A stretch of 64,000 nt of DNA from positions 1 through 64,000 of the forward strand of contig CAZIFC010000002.1 in NCBI GenBank assembly GCA_964538355.1, read 5' to 3'. This document shows positions 17,447 through 26,729 of the stretch, in pieces. Position 1 is the first letter of the stretch. Each line of letters opens with the position of its first letter. The notes beneath the pieces are model-generated. The model did not search any database and had not been told where the DNA came from. It was given only the letters and a program-made list of their open reading frames with translations. Source of the DNA: Bilophila sp964538355. Its GTDB lineage: Bacteria > Desulfobacterota > Desulfovibrionia > Desulfovibrionales > Desulfovibrionaceae. The translations under genes were made by a program, and so were the position numbers.

Positions 17447-19102
17447 ATGCGCGCCGAACAGCATCTTGAGGCTTCTTTCAGAGCTGTACTGAAAAATATG
17501 AATCTCCCCTGGCCGGACAAGGCCGTCATCGAGCCGTCCAAAGATCCCAAGCACGGGGATCTTGCCTCCAACCTCGCCATGGTTTCCGCCAAGGCCGCGG
17601 GGATGCCTCCGCGTGAACTGGCTGCGAAGATGGCCGAAGCCTTGCGTCAGGAAGATGCGTCCCTTGCGGCGGTTGAAGTCGCTGGACCCGGCTTCCTGAA
17701 CGTGACGTTCAGCCCCGATTTCTGGCATGAAACGATCCTGCGCGTCGACGAAGCCGCCGAACGCTTCGGGCAGTCCACAGTGGGCAACGGCTGCAAGGTA
17801 CAGGTGGAGTATGTTTCCGCCAACCCTACCGGCCCGCTGCACATCGGGCATGGTCGCGGAGCTGCGGTCGGCGACACGCTGGCCCGCATCCTGCGCTTTG
17901 CGGGATATGACGTTACGACGGAATATTATATTAATGATGCGGGCCGCCAGATGCGTCTGCTCGGCCTGTCCATCTGGCTTCGCGCCAAGGAATTGGCGGG
18001 CATCGCCGTAGAGTGGCCCGAAGATTATTACCGCGGGGCCTATATCATTGATATTGCCCGCGAGATGATGGAAAAGAATCCTCAGCTGACCTCGCTTTCC
18101 GATGCTGAAGGGCAGGATGTGTGCTTCAACTACGGCATGCAGACCATTCTGGACGGCATCAAGGAAGATCTGCACAACTTCCGGGTCGAGCATCAGGTGT
18201 GGTTCTCCGAACGCTCGCTGGTGGACCACGGTGCCGTGGAAGCGACCTTTGAACGCCTGAAGCAGGCGGGCCTGTCCTTTGAAAAGGACGGAGCCTTGTG
18301 GTTCCGCACTACGGACTTTGGCGACGACAAGGATCGCGTGCTCCGCAAGTCCGACGGGTCGCTGACCTATTTCGCCTCGGATATCGCCTATCATGACGAT
18401 AAGTACCATCGCGGATTTGATCGCGTGGTCGACGTGTGGGGCGCGGACCATCATGGGTATATTCCCCGCATGAAAGCGGCGGTGCAGGCCGTGGGCCGGA
18501 AGGCCGAGGATCTCGACGTGGTGCTCATCCAGCTCGTCAACCTGCTGGAAAACGGCACGCAGGTGGCGATGTCCACGCGCGCCGGGCAGTTTGAAACGCT
18601 GGCCGATGTCGTCAAGGAGGTGGGGGTTGACGCCGCCCGCTTCATGTTCCTGTCCCGCAAGAGCGACAGCCATCTGGATTTCGACCTTGCACTGGTGAAG
18701 CAACGCACCATGGACAACCCGGTCTACTATGTGCAATACGCCCATGCCCGTGTGCGTTCCGTGCTCCGCAAGGCTGCCGAGGCAGGGCTGACGCTTCCCG
18801 AAAAAACGGATGCCGCCTTGCTTGCGCCGCTTTGCGAAGCGGAAGATCTGGCCCTGCTGCGTTTTCTTGATCGGTTTGAAGATGTGGCTGAAGGCGCGGC
18901 CCAGGCCTTGGCTCCGCATCATGTCAGCTTCTACCTGATGGAACTCGCCGGAATGCTGCACAGCTATTATGCAAAACATCCGGTGCTTCAGGCTGGAGAT
19001 CAGGCTCTGGCGTTGGCGCGTCTGGCCCTGCTCCGTTCCGTGGGGCGCGTCGTGAAAAACGGCCTTGAACTTCTTGGCGTGAGCGCACCCGAAAGCATGT
19101 AA
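17447..19102 (+). CDS. argS: Arginyl-tRNA synthetase
   Basis: A 551-residue class I synthetase. The HIGH motif appears in NPTGPLHIGHGRGA near residue 130. No clear KMSKS is visible, which is usual for many ArgRS. The N-terminal additional domain carries DLASN, and the C-terminal DALR anticodon domain ends in LLGVSAPESM. The ATG at 17447 has CGAGGT upstream. A GC-rich hairpin follows the stop, after which the SPOR-mla genes begin. Confidence 0.96.
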   Translation: MRAEQHLEASFRAVLKNMNLPWPDKAVIEPSKDPKHGDLASNLAMVSAKAAGMPPRELAAKMAEALRQEDASLAAVEVAGPGFLNVTFSPDFWHETILRVDEAAERFGQSTVGNGCKVQVEYVSANPTGPLHIGHGRGAAVGDTLARILRFAGYDVTTEYYINDAGRQMRLLGLSIWLRAKELAGIAVEWPEDYYRGAYIIDIAREMMEKNPQLTSLSDAEGQDVCFNYGMQTILDGIKEDLHNFRVEHQVWFSERSLVDHGAVEATFERLKQAGLSFEKDGALWFRTTDFGDDKDRVLRKSDGSLTYFASDIAYHDDKYHRGFDRVVDVWGADHHGYIPRMKAAVQAVGRKAEDLDVVLIQLVNLLENGTQVAMSTRAGQFETLADVVKEVGVDAARFMFLSRKSDSHLDFDLALVKQRTMDNPVYYVQYAHARVRSVLRKAAEAGLTLPEKTDAALLAPLCEAEDLALLRFLDRFEDVAEGAAQALAPHHVSFYLMELAGMLHSYYAKHPVLQAGDQALALARLALLRSVGRVVKNGLELLGVSAPESM

Positions 19103-19110
19103 AGGATCTG

Positions 19111-19146
19111 ACCGGGCCTTGCCTGGCGAGGCCCGGTGCTTTCCGG
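19111..19146 (+). terminator. Weak terminator-like hairpin after argS
   Basis: ACCGGGCCT pairs with AGGCCCGGT across nine bases, but only GCTTTCC follows. It could give partial termination before the SPOR-mla genes. Confidence 0.4.
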
Positions 19147-19181
19147 TTGAACGAGACGTCATTCAGAAAACAGGATAGATC

Positions 19182-19874
19182 ATGTCTCTAATGCCTTTTC
19201 CCAGTCGCTCCCCTTCGCGTTCTTCTGGAGCCGATGGAGGAGGCGGCGAGAAGCTGTCTGGCCGGAAGTACACGATCAGCTTAAGCTTTTCCGGCCTTAT
19301 CACCAGCGGTATCATCGCGATTATCGCCATTGGATGGATTTTTGCCTTTGGGGTCATCGTCGGAAGAGGGTATAATCCGGAGAAAAAACTGCCGGAGCTG
19401 GCCCGTCTTCTTCCTCCTCCCGAGGGAGCGGAAGAGGCCCCGAAGGAAGCCAAGGGCATCCTCAAGCCTGAAGAGCTGACGTTTATGACGGATCTCAAGC
19501 AGGCGCAGCCTGCCGCTGCGGGAGCTGTTGCCGGAAAACCGGAACAGAAACCCGCCCATCCTGCGGCACAGGCTCCTGCTGTTCCAGCCCCGCAGCCTGC
19601 GGAATCTCCTTCTGAAAAGTTCGATTTTGTTTTTCAGGCGGTGGCTTACAAGAGCCGGGGAAACGCCGACAAGCTGCGCGAACGCATGGATGGCGAAGGG
19701 TTGCGATCCCGCATGACCATCGAGAAAGACAGCAAGGGGCGTCCGAAGTGGTTCCGGGTTCAGGTTCTGGTTCGTGGTACGGATGCCGAAGCCGCCGCCA
19801 CAAAACAGGTGCTTGCCAATATGGGCCTGAAAGACGCGACCCAGATCTCGAAAAAGCCGGTCAAGGGGCGGTAA
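19182..19874 (+). CDS. SPOR-domain inner-membrane protein
   Basis: A 230-residue protein. A Gly/Ser-rich cytoplasmic N-terminus is followed by a membrane segment at about 35-57, a Pro/Ala-rich periplasmic linker (75-150) and a C-terminal SPOR domain (FVFQAVAYKS to the end). SPOR domains bind denuded glycan strands at division sites. Its stop touches the mlaE start codon, so it is the first gene of the lipid-transport operon. The link between a peptidoglycan-binding protein and Mla in this operon is inferred from position. Confidence 0.85.
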   Translation: MSLMPFPSRSPSRSSGADGGGGEKLSGRKYTISLSFSGLITSGIIAIIAIGWIFAFGVIVGRGYNPEKKLPELARLLPPPEGAEEAPKEAKGILKPEELTFMTDLKQAQPAAAGAVAGKPEQKPAHPAAQAPAVPAPQPAESPSEKFDFVFQAVAYKSRGNADKLRERMDGEGLRSRMTIEKDSKGRPKWFRVQVLVRGTDAEAAATKQVLANMGLKDATQISKKPVKGR

Positions 19875-20672
19875 ATGGAACTATTGTCTCGTTTTCTTGC
19901 GATACCCGGTTCGCTGGCCCTGCGTTGGGCCAGTGCGTTGGGAGCCGTGTTTCTCTTTCTGCTTGAAGGGTTGCGCCAGATTGCCATTGCTCCGAGATTG
20001 TTGGGCAAGGTGATGCAGCAGCTGTATGTGATTGGCTCGAAATCCCTGTTTGTCATTTCCCTGATAGCCTTGTTTACCGGCATGGTTCTTGGTCTTCAAG
20101 GGTATTATGTGCTGGTCAAGTTCGGTTCGGTGGGCTTTCTTGGTGCGGCGGTTTCGCTGACGCTGATCCGTGAGCTGGGTCCGGTTTTGACCGCGATCAT
20201 GATTACAGGGCGTGCGGGATCTTCCATGGCTGCCGAAATCGGCGTGATGCGGATCACGGATCAAATCGATGCGCTTGAAGTCATGGACATTCCCGGCATG
20301 GGCTATCTGGTGGCTCCGCGTTTCGTCGCTTCGCTGATAGCCTTTCCGCTGCTGACGGCCATTTTTGATGTGGTCGGCATCTTCGGCGGGTATCTGACGG
20401 GCGTGCAGCTGCTTGGAGTGAATGAAGGCTCCTATTTTCACGGTATTGAAAGCAGCGTGCTGCTTATGGATATTACGGAAGGATTCATCAAGTCTCTGGT
20501 GTTCGCGCTTCTGATTACGCTGATTTGCTGCTATCAGGGGTACAATGCCCACAAGCGTCGAGACGGCATGGGGCCGGAAGCGGTTGCCAATGCCACAACG
20601 TCGGCGGTAGTGCTTTCGTGCGTATTCGTTCTCGTTGCCGACTATGTGGTCACTTCGGCCATGCTGCGTTAG
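19875..20672 (+). CDS. mlaE: Mla lipid transporter permease
   Basis: A 265-residue MlaE/YrbE permease with about five membrane helices. The central motif region (LTLIRELGPVLTAIMITGR, then AAEIGVM and DQIDALEVM) is characteristic. It forms the inner-membrane core of the MlaFED complex, which moves phospholipids between the membranes. The ATG follows directly on the previous stop codon, so translation is coupled. Confidence 0.95.
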   Translation: MELLSRFLAIPGSLALRWASALGAVFLFLLEGLRQIAIAPRLLGKVMQQLYVIGSKSLFVISLIALFTGMVLGLQGYYVLVKFGSVGFLGAAVSLTLIRELGPVLTAIMITGRAGSSMAAEIGVMRITDQIDALEVMDIPGMGYLVAPRFVASLIAFPLLTAIFDVVGIFGGYLTGVQLLGVNEGSYFHGIESSVLLMDITEGFIKSLVFALLITLICCYQGYNAHKRRDGMGPEAVANATTSAVVLSCVFVLVADYVVTSAMLR

Positions 20673-20681
20673 GAGGCTTTG

Positions 20682-21512
20682 GTGAAGGAACAGCATTCCC
20701 CTTGGGATATCCGTCTGGAAGGACTCCGGGTGGGCTACGGCTCGCGCGTTGTGCTGGATGACATCAACGCGGTGTTGCCCGGCGGCAGGATTACCGTGAT
20801 TCTTGGCGAGTCGGGATGCGGCAAGTCTACGCTGCTGCGGCACGTCATCGGGCTTTCCCGACCGATGCAGGGACATATCCTGTATGGCGGGAAAGATCTT
20901 TTTGCACTCCCCGAAGCGCAGTTTCGGCGTGTACGGCGTCGTTTTGGCGTCCTGTTTCAGGATGGAGCCTTGCTCGGCTCCTTGACGCTGGCCGAAAACG
21001 TCGGTTTGCCGCTGCATGAGCACACCCGCCTGCCGAAACCGGTTATCCGCGCTACGGTTCTGCGGGTTCTTGATTTGGTAGGGCTTGCCGAATTCGCTGA
21101 TTATTATCCGAACGAACTGTCCGGTGGCATGAAAAAACGCGGGGGGCTTGCCAGAGCCATTGTCACAGAGCCGCCCCTGTTGTTCTGCGATGAGCCGACA
21201 TCCGGACTCGATCCGATCAATTCGGCCCAGATGGATCAGCTGTTGCTGGACATGCGCAGGGCATACCCGGAAATGACGATGATTGTGGTCAGCCACGATT
21301 TGGCGAGCGTGGCCCGCATCGCGGAGCATGTGCTTGTCCTGCGCGATGGGCGCGTGGCCTTTTCAGGGACGTACGAGGCTCTGAGTGCGTCTGAAGATGC
21401 ATATCTTCGGCGTTTCATGGACAGGAAGGCTGAAGAGGACGCCACCCGTGCCGCCGTTGCCTCTGCGGACCCGGAAGTGCGTGCGGCACTTGATGCGTGG
21501 CTGGAAAGGTAA
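20682..21512 (+). CDS. mlaF: Mla lipid transporter ATP-binding subunit
   Basis: A 276-residue ABC ATPase: Walker A GESGCGKST, Q-loop FQDG, signature LSGGMKKRGGLARAI and Walker B FCDEPTSGLDP. The signature with MKKR is typical of MlaF. GTG at 20682 is chosen because AGGAGG lies five bases upstream; an in-frame TTG three bases earlier is too close to that site. The C-terminal tail of about 30 residues, rich in Ala and acidic residues, is somewhat long. Confidence 0.94.
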   Translation: MKEQHSPWDIRLEGLRVGYGSRVVLDDINAVLPGGRITVILGESGCGKSTLLRHVIGLSRPMQGHILYGGKDLFALPEAQFRRVRRRFGVLFQDGALLGSLTLAENVGLPLHEHTRLPKPVIRATVLRVLDLVGLAEFADYYPNELSGGMKKRGGLARAIVTEPPLLFCDEPTSGLDPINSAQMDQLLLDMRRAYPEMTMIVVSHDLASVARIAEHVLVLRDGRVAFSGTYEALSASEDAYLRRFMDRKAEEDATRAAVASADPEVRAALDAWLER

Positions 21513-21542
21513 TCTCTCCAAGAGCAAGAAAGGAAACCCCCT

Positions 21543-21986
21543 ATGTCTTTTTCCAAAGAAGCCGCTGTTGGTTTTTTTGTCATCCTCGGACTGGCCTGCG
21601 TCGCGTACCTGACTGTGCGGCTCGGGCGCATGGACGTTTTCAATTCGGATGGCTATGTCGTTTCGGCCTCGTTCAACTCCGTTTCCGGCTTGCGTCCCGG
21701 AGCGGAGGTGGAAATTGCCGGCGTGCGTGTGGGACGGGTCAAATCCATCCGGCTGGATGAAAAGCAGCCTCGTGCTATCGTGGAGATGCAGCTTGGAAAC
21801 AACGTTCACCTGACGGATGATGTTATCGCCTCCGTCAAGACGAGCGGGCTTATCGGCGACAAGTACATCAGCCTGGAACCCGGCGGTTCCGGCGAGCCGC
21901 TGAAAAGCGGAGATGAAATCACGGATACCGAATCCTCGGTGGATATTGAAAGCCTTATCAGCAAATATGTGTTTGGGAAGGTGTGA
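21543..21986 (+). CDS. mlaD: Mla substrate-binding MCE-domain protein
   Basis: A 147-residue protein with one N-terminal membrane segment (about 7-25) and a single MCE domain: SVSGLRPGAEVEIAGVRVGRV, then TSGLIGDKYISLEPGG. It is short, as MlaD proteins are, with a 20-residue tail. It should form the periplasmic hexameric ring on MlaFE. The ribosome site AAGGAAA lies upstream of the ATG. Confidence 0.94.
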   Translation: MSFSKEAAVGFFVILGLACVAYLTVRLGRMDVFNSDGYVVSASFNSVSGLRPGAEVEIAGVRVGRVKSIRLDEKQPRAIVEMQLGNNVHLTDDVIASVKTSGLIGDKYISLEPGGSGEPLKSGDEITDTESSVDIESLISKYVFGKV

Positions 21987-21988
21987 GT

Positions 21989-22621
21989 ATGATGCGTTCA
22001 TTGAAACATATGGCAGTGGCTCTTTTCGGCGTAGTTCTTCTTGTCGGCACGGCGTATGCCGCTGAGTCGCCGCGCGAAGTCTTGCAGGTAAAGGTGGATC
22101 AGATTCTGGATATTCTGAAGGAACCGGCTTACAAGGACCCCATCAAGCGTGTTCCGCTTCGTGCCCAGATCGAAAAGTGTGTACATGAAATTTTTGATTT
22201 CAGTGAGTTTTCTGCGCGGACGGTGGGCAGAAACTGGCCGACTTTTTCCAACGCACAGAAAGAACGTTTCGACAAGGCGTTTGCCAACCTGCTGCTGATA
22301 ACCTACCTTGACAAGGTGCAAGGTTACAACGGTGAAAAGATCAATTATGCCGGTGAAATCCTCTCTTCAAAAGGGGATCGGGCCGAAATCCAGACCATTG
22401 TGACCCTTTCTGACGGCAAGCCTGTTCCCGTTTCCTACCGGATGTTGCTGAAAAACGGCAAATGGGTCGTGTATGATGTGCTCATCGAGAATGTCAGCCT
22501 GATCAAGAATTACCGCTCCCAGTTCCAGGATGTCCTGAATCGGGGAACGCCGGATCAGCTGATTGAAAAGGTCGAAGCCCGCGCCCGTGAACTTCAGGCC
22601 CAGTCGACGATAGTCAACTAG
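21989..22621 (+). CDS. mlaC: Mla periplasmic lipid-binding protein
   Basis: A 210-residue MlaC/Ttg2-family protein. A signal peptide (about 1-26, ending TAYAA) is followed by the family pattern: REVLQVKVDQIL, then FDFSEFSARTVGRNW and YRMLLKNGKWVVYDVLIENVS. It shuttles phospholipid between the outer-membrane MlaA and the inner-membrane complex. The ATG at 21989 is selected, two bases after the mlaD stop, with GGAAGG about eight bases upstream; a GTG at 21983 overlapping mlaD is possible. Confidence 0.93.
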   Translation: MMRSLKHMAVALFGVVLLVGTAYAAESPREVLQVKVDQILDILKEPAYKDPIKRVPLRAQIEKCVHEIFDFSEFSARTVGRNWPTFSNAQKERFDKAFANLLLITYLDKVQGYNGEKINYAGEILSSKGDRAEIQTIVTLSDGKPVPVSYRMLLKNGKWVVYDVLIENVSLIKNYRSQFQDVLNRGTPDQLIEKVEARARELQAQSTIVN

Positions 22622-22629
22622 GAAGTGAC

Positions 22630-23466
22630 ATGACTTCACTACGTTTTGGTTTTACAGTACGAGCTTTGGCGATGGCGTTTTTGCTTGCGGCAACGCTGGT
22701 TGGTTGCGCTTCAAAAAAAGAACCTGGTGTGCAGCCGGATTCGGCAGTTGTGGCATCGGGAACGGCATCTGGAGCGGTTTCTGATGCCGCCTTTGAAGAT
22801 TACGATGATGAGCATTCGGAAACAATTTCAGATCCGCTGGAAGGCTGGAACCGTTTTTGGTTTGGATTTAATGATTTCATGTTGTTACAGGTGATCAAGC
22901 CGGTGTATGCCGGATATGCCTATGTCACTCCCCAGCCCGTGCGGACCGGGATCGGCAACGCCTTCCATAATATCCAGATGCCGATCAGACTGGTCAACTG
23001 TGTCCTTCAGGGACGTTTTGGCGAGGCATGGATTGAATTCGGACGGTTCATCGTCAATTCTACGGCAGGCTTCGGCGGATTGTTTGATGTTGCAAAGCAG
23101 AGCAAGCCTCGCATCCCCGTGGACAATCGTGATGCCGACTTCGGGCAGACCCTTGGAGTCTGGGGTGTTGGCGAGGGCGTCTACCTGGTCTGGCCCATTG
23201 TAGGCCCGAGCACGGTGCGTGATACTGTCGGCATGGTCGGTGACTGGACTGCCTCGCCGCTGTTCTGGATGGCTGAACCCGTCGGCCCGATTGACGAGTG
23301 GGCCGCTCTTGGCGTGGGTACCGGGTTACGGTTCAATGATATGGGAACCGTGATCGATACCTATGAATCCCTGACCAGAAGTGCTGTGGAACCGTATATT
23401 GCGGCACGAGACGCCTATATCAAGTACCGGCGTTCCGGCCTGTTACGCGACAGGTTCCAGTGGTAG
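22630..23466 (+). CDS. mlaA: Outer-membrane lipoprotein MlaA (VacJ)
   Basis: A 278-residue lipoprotein with the lipobox LVGC at residues 23-26. The VacJ domain is clear: DPLEGWNRFWFGFND, then PVRTGIGNAFHNI and VNSTAGFGGLFDVA, and the C-terminal IDTYESLTRSAVEPY. MlaA removes misplaced phospholipid from the outer leaflet. In E. coli it is encoded away from mlaFEDCB; here it closes the same operon, eight bases after mlaC. No mlaB (STAS) gene is present. Confidence 0.95.
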   Translation: MTSLRFGFTVRALAMAFLLAATLVGCASKKEPGVQPDSAVVASGTASGAVSDAAFEDYDDEHSETISDPLEGWNRFWFGFNDFMLLQVIKPVYAGYAYVTPQPVRTGIGNAFHNIQMPIRLVNCVLQGRFGEAWIEFGRFIVNSTAGFGGLFDVAKQSKPRIPVDNRDADFGQTLGVWGVGEGVYLVWPIVGPSTVRDTVGMVGDWTASPLFWMAEPVGPIDEWAALGVGTGLRFNDMGTVIDTYESLTRSAVEPYIAARDAYIKYRRSGLLRDRFQW

Positions 23467-23480
23467 GCGAAAGAACAGGT

Positions 23481-23509
23481 AAAAAGACTCCCGAAAGGGA
23501 GTCTTTTTT
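23481..23509. terminator. Bidirectional terminator between mlaA and the AsmA-like gene
   Basis: AAAAAGACTCCC and GGGAGTCTTTTT form a perfect 12-bp stem closed by GAAA. Confidence 0.92.
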
Positions 23510-23549
23510 ATGAAAGGCTTTTCCGCTTTGAAGCAACTTCTGGTTTCAG

Positions 23550-26500
23550 TCAGGGCGCGAGCAGGCGCAGCGGTGCGAAGAGTACGGTATCCAGAATGCC
23601 CAGTGCCCCGCTCCCGAGGCTGTTGAGCGTGTTGGCCAGTATGCCGGTGGCATTGAAACTTCTTTGCGGGTTGCTGAGGCTTCCGTAGTAGTGCACGGGG
23701 ATTTCGGGGATACCCGGTCCGGTTGCCGTCAGCATGTAGTTCAGTGTCTGGCTGACAAGGTTGATGCTGCCGCTCCCACGGACGGAAAGGCCGCCGGACA
23801 TGTTCAAATCTTGGGTGGAGAGCACGCCCTTGTTCAGCTTTCCGGTCGCGCTCAGTACCGTGAAACGGTTCAGCGGCCCCGGATGCTGTGCGTCAAGGGA
23901 GCCATCCTTGATGAAGAATCCGAGCGTTCCGTTGAGGGCGGCAGGGATATCGGCTCCAGAATGGAGCAGTCCTGAAACATCCGCATCAAGCGAGCCGATT
24001 CCAGAAATGAGCTGGGTTTGTTTTCGTTCCCTGCTCAGGGTCAGTACGTTGACCGAGCGCAATGTGTAGCGCAAACGAGAAAGCAGGCCTCCGGTTATAG
24101 CCTCGATGCGGAGTCCTGCGCCAAGGCTTCCGCCCGCAATCCGCCCCCTGATGGGATCGCAGGTCAGGATTCCGCCCTTGATTGCCAATGGAATATTGAC
24201 CTCTTCATGTGTCATCCCGGCAATAATCAGTTTGGCGATTTCCAGTTTTCCCTCCAGTTCATAGCCTTTAAGCCATCCGGTGTTCCACGCTGCCGCTGGT
24301 GCGTTCCGGTTTCCCGAGGGAAGGTAGTCAGAAAGTTGAAGCGTGCCGAGCCGGATGTCGGCTGTCCAGTGCGGCGGGGTGTTCCTGTCTCCTTCCACGG
24401 AACCGGAAAAGCGTGTTTCGTCAATCATGCCATCAAGTTCAGAAAACCGTATGCCTGAAGCATCTTGGCGAAACCGGACTTTGGCCTGAGCAGAATTGAG
24501 CGCGTGCGCCGGAAGTTCCGGGAGGATATCCTTTTTTCGGAGCAGTTCCCGCAGGCTGCTGGTGGCAAGGGTCAGTTCCGCTTCCCATTCCGGCTGGGCT
24601 TGGATTTGCGTGCCGTTTACCGTTCCGTTGAGTGTTACGGAAGCGTTTCCGGTGGAGATGTGTCCAAGAAGGTTTCGAGCTCCAATCGTATTGGATTGGG
24701 TGTTCAGGGAAAGGATGCCTTCTCCCTGTCCGCTGAAGCCGGCGATGCTTGCCTTTCCCGAGGCCGGGACATTGTCCGCAGCGACATAAAAAGGCCCTTT
24801 GACCGGAAACTGGAGTGCGCCGTCTAGATTGAGAGTGCCTTGCCCCTCGGTTGTGGCCAGGCTGCATTGCCAGTCTCCGGAGTAGGCATAGCGCGGAGCG
24901 GAAGAGCTGGTACGGCTGCCCGAACCTTGAAAAGAAAGTCCCAGCCGGGTGAAGGGGAGCGAAGGGCGTCCGGCCTTTCGCGACAGAAGCTCACCGTTTT
25001 CAAACAGGACTTCCGCCTTGCCCTTGAGCGTGGAAAGGAACAGTTCGGGAGAAGTGGGGATGGCAGTGAGGCTGGCGGAACCGTTCATGGTGCCTTTACG
25101 AAAAAGCGTACCTGTAAGCGGTGTGAGGAATGATTCCGCATTGATTTTTTCGGCAGACAGGTTCAGGGACAAGGCGTCTCCTGAAATGATATCAGCCCGC
25201 GCAGAGCCACCGTAGAGCGAATCGCACCGGACGGCTACACGCGCTTGCCCCGTCTTGCTGCTGGATTCCGGGGTGATGCGGACAGAAGCCGAATTTCCGG
25301 TCCATTTCCAGAAGGTGGCCCGTTCGGCTCCCAGCCGGATGTCGTATCCCGGAGCAGGGGTATCGTCGTCATCGCCACCGAGAAGCGGTGGATTGTTGTA
25401 GGAGGGCGCGGGGATGCTCTTTTTTTCCGCAAGGGGAAATATTCGGTCCAGAGGCACATTTTTTGCCGAAAGGTTCAGGGATACAACAGGCTTTGCAAAG
25501 TCGCCCACGCCCCCGGTTCCTTTAAAGAGGACTTTGGCGGCAGTGGCTGTTGCAGAGGTGACAGCAAGCCTTTGTGGGTTCAGTTCAAAAACAAGCGTTC
25601 CCTGCAACTGGTCCAGAGCCTGTTGGATACCGGAAGGAAGGTCGCGGCCGAAGCTGAACCAGCGGGGGAGGCTCAACTGCTGAACTTCAAGTGTTCCTTT
25701 CAGAGAGGGGAGGCGGCCATTCGCATCAGGGAAAAGCAAATCCCCATTGAAAACGGCCTTGTCCTTTTCCATGCTCAGGGATGCCCCTTTGAAGCGTAGG
25801 GGGAGAAATGTCCCTTTCGCGAGAGCATCGGGAGAGATTTCGGTAGAGAAGGGAAGCAGCGCGCGGATGGGAATCGGCTGGTTCCGCAGGGAGAACGTGC
25901 CGTCGAGCGAGGCAACCCCTTCGAACGACAACAGATCGTCCTCCGGCTTGACGGTAATTCCGACAACCAGATGGGGGGCGGTTTTTTCCAGAGCAAGGGG
26001 AACGCGGCATTCAATCCTTCCGCGCAGGGTGGGAAGCGTTTTCCCCGGCTGGGGAGGAGCGTATTCCAGTTCGGCCAGATTCAGCTCGGCCTTGTCCAGT
26101 TGATGGACAGGCACGGGCTTGCCGTCATCTTGGGGCGGTGTGCCGCCGTAGTATTCCATTCGGGCGGCGGCAAGGTTGAGTTGTCCGGCGGAATGTTTTC
26201 CGGGCAATTCTCCGTTGCCGGACAACCCGGTTATCCGCCATACCGGAGGCAGAGAGAACCGGTCCGGGCTGGATGGCAAGGCCGTGATGCTGGCGTTTTC
26301 CATCTCAAGGTCCATACCTTGGATTTGCGGCGGAAGAGCGGGGAATGTCAAAGGTTCCGCCTTTTGTGCGGAGTCCGTTTCGAGAAACAGCGAGGGGCTG
26401 GCAAGCTGAATCCCGGAAAGGCGAAGATCGCCCTGGAGCAAGCTCCACAGATCCGGGAACAATACGCCGTGCTCCACAAACAGGGTCGTATTGGCTGTCC

Positions 26501-26729
26501 TGACCACCAGATCGGAGAGTTTTACCGACGGTTTCGGGAACACTGTCAGGGAAGCCGTACCCATCGACAGGGAAAGGCCATACTCGGGAAGGGTAAGCCG
26601 CGAAGACAGCCTTTTTGCCAATTCGTCGGGCTTTTGGTTGAGGAAGCTGAAAAACAGGCCTCCTCCAATCAGAAGGGCACACAAAAGCGGTGCAAGGATG
26701 CAGGCAAGGATGGCGAAGGTGCGCTTCAT
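23550..26729 (-). CDS. AsmA-family protein
   Basis: A 1059-residue envelope protein. An N-terminal membrane segment (about 5-30) is followed by a long repetitive beta-rich region and a C-terminal AsmA domain with GSLDAQHPG, LSGGLSVRGSGSINL and a short tail. AsmA-like proteins are proposed bridges for phospholipid transport to the outer membrane, so its position beside the mla operon is suggestive, although the two operons converge. Its ATG overlaps the stop of the upstream helicase-nuclease gene by four bases (ATGA), so the two unrelated products are coupled. A TamB identity is less likely. Confidence 0.85.
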   Translation of the reverse strand: MKRTFAILACILAPLLCALLIGGGLFFSFLNQKPDELAKRLSSRLTLPEYGLSLSMGTASLTVFPKPSVKLSDLVVRTANTTLFVEHGVLFPDLWSLLQGDLRLSGIQLASPSLFLETDSAQKAEPLTFPALPPQIQGMDLEMENASITALPSSPDRFSLPPVWRITGLSGNGELPGKHSAGQLNLAAARMEYYGGTPPQDDGKPVPVHQLDKAELNLAELEYAPPQPGKTLPTLRGRIECRVPLALEKTAPHLVVGITVKPEDDLLSFEGVASLDGTFSLRNQPIPIRALLPFSTEISPDALAKGTFLPLRFKGASLSMEKDKAVFNGDLLFPDANGRLPSLKGTLEVQQLSLPRWFSFGRDLPSGIQQALDQLQGTLVFELNPQRLAVTSATATAAKVLFKGTGGVGDFAKPVVSLNLSAKNVPLDRIFPLAEKKSIPAPSYNNPPLLGGDDDDTPAPGYDIRLGAERATFWKWTGNSASVRITPESSSKTGQARVAVRCDSLYGGSARADIISGDALSLNLSAEKINAESFLTPLTGTLFRKGTMNGSASLTAIPTSPELFLSTLKGKAEVLFENGELLSRKAGRPSLPFTRLGLSFQGSGSRTSSSAPRYAYSGDWQCSLATTEGQGTLNLDGALQFPVKGPFYVAADNVPASGKASIAGFSGQGEGILSLNTQSNTIGARNLLGHISTGNASVTLNGTVNGTQIQAQPEWEAELTLATSSLRELLRKKDILPELPAHALNSAQAKVRFRQDASGIRFSELDGMIDETRFSGSVEGDRNTPPHWTADIRLGTLQLSDYLPSGNRNAPAAAWNTGWLKGYELEGKLEIAKLIIAGMTHEEVNIPLAIKGGILTCDPIRGRIAGGSLGAGLRIEAITGGLLSRLRYTLRSVNVLTLSRERKQTQLISGIGSLDADVSGLLHSGADIPAALNGTLGFFIKDGSLDAQHPGPLNRFTVLSATGKLNKGVLSTQDLNMSGGLSVRGSGSINLVSQTLNYMLTATGPGIPEIPVHYYGSLSNPQRSFNATGILANTLNSLGSGALGILDTVLFAPLRLLAP

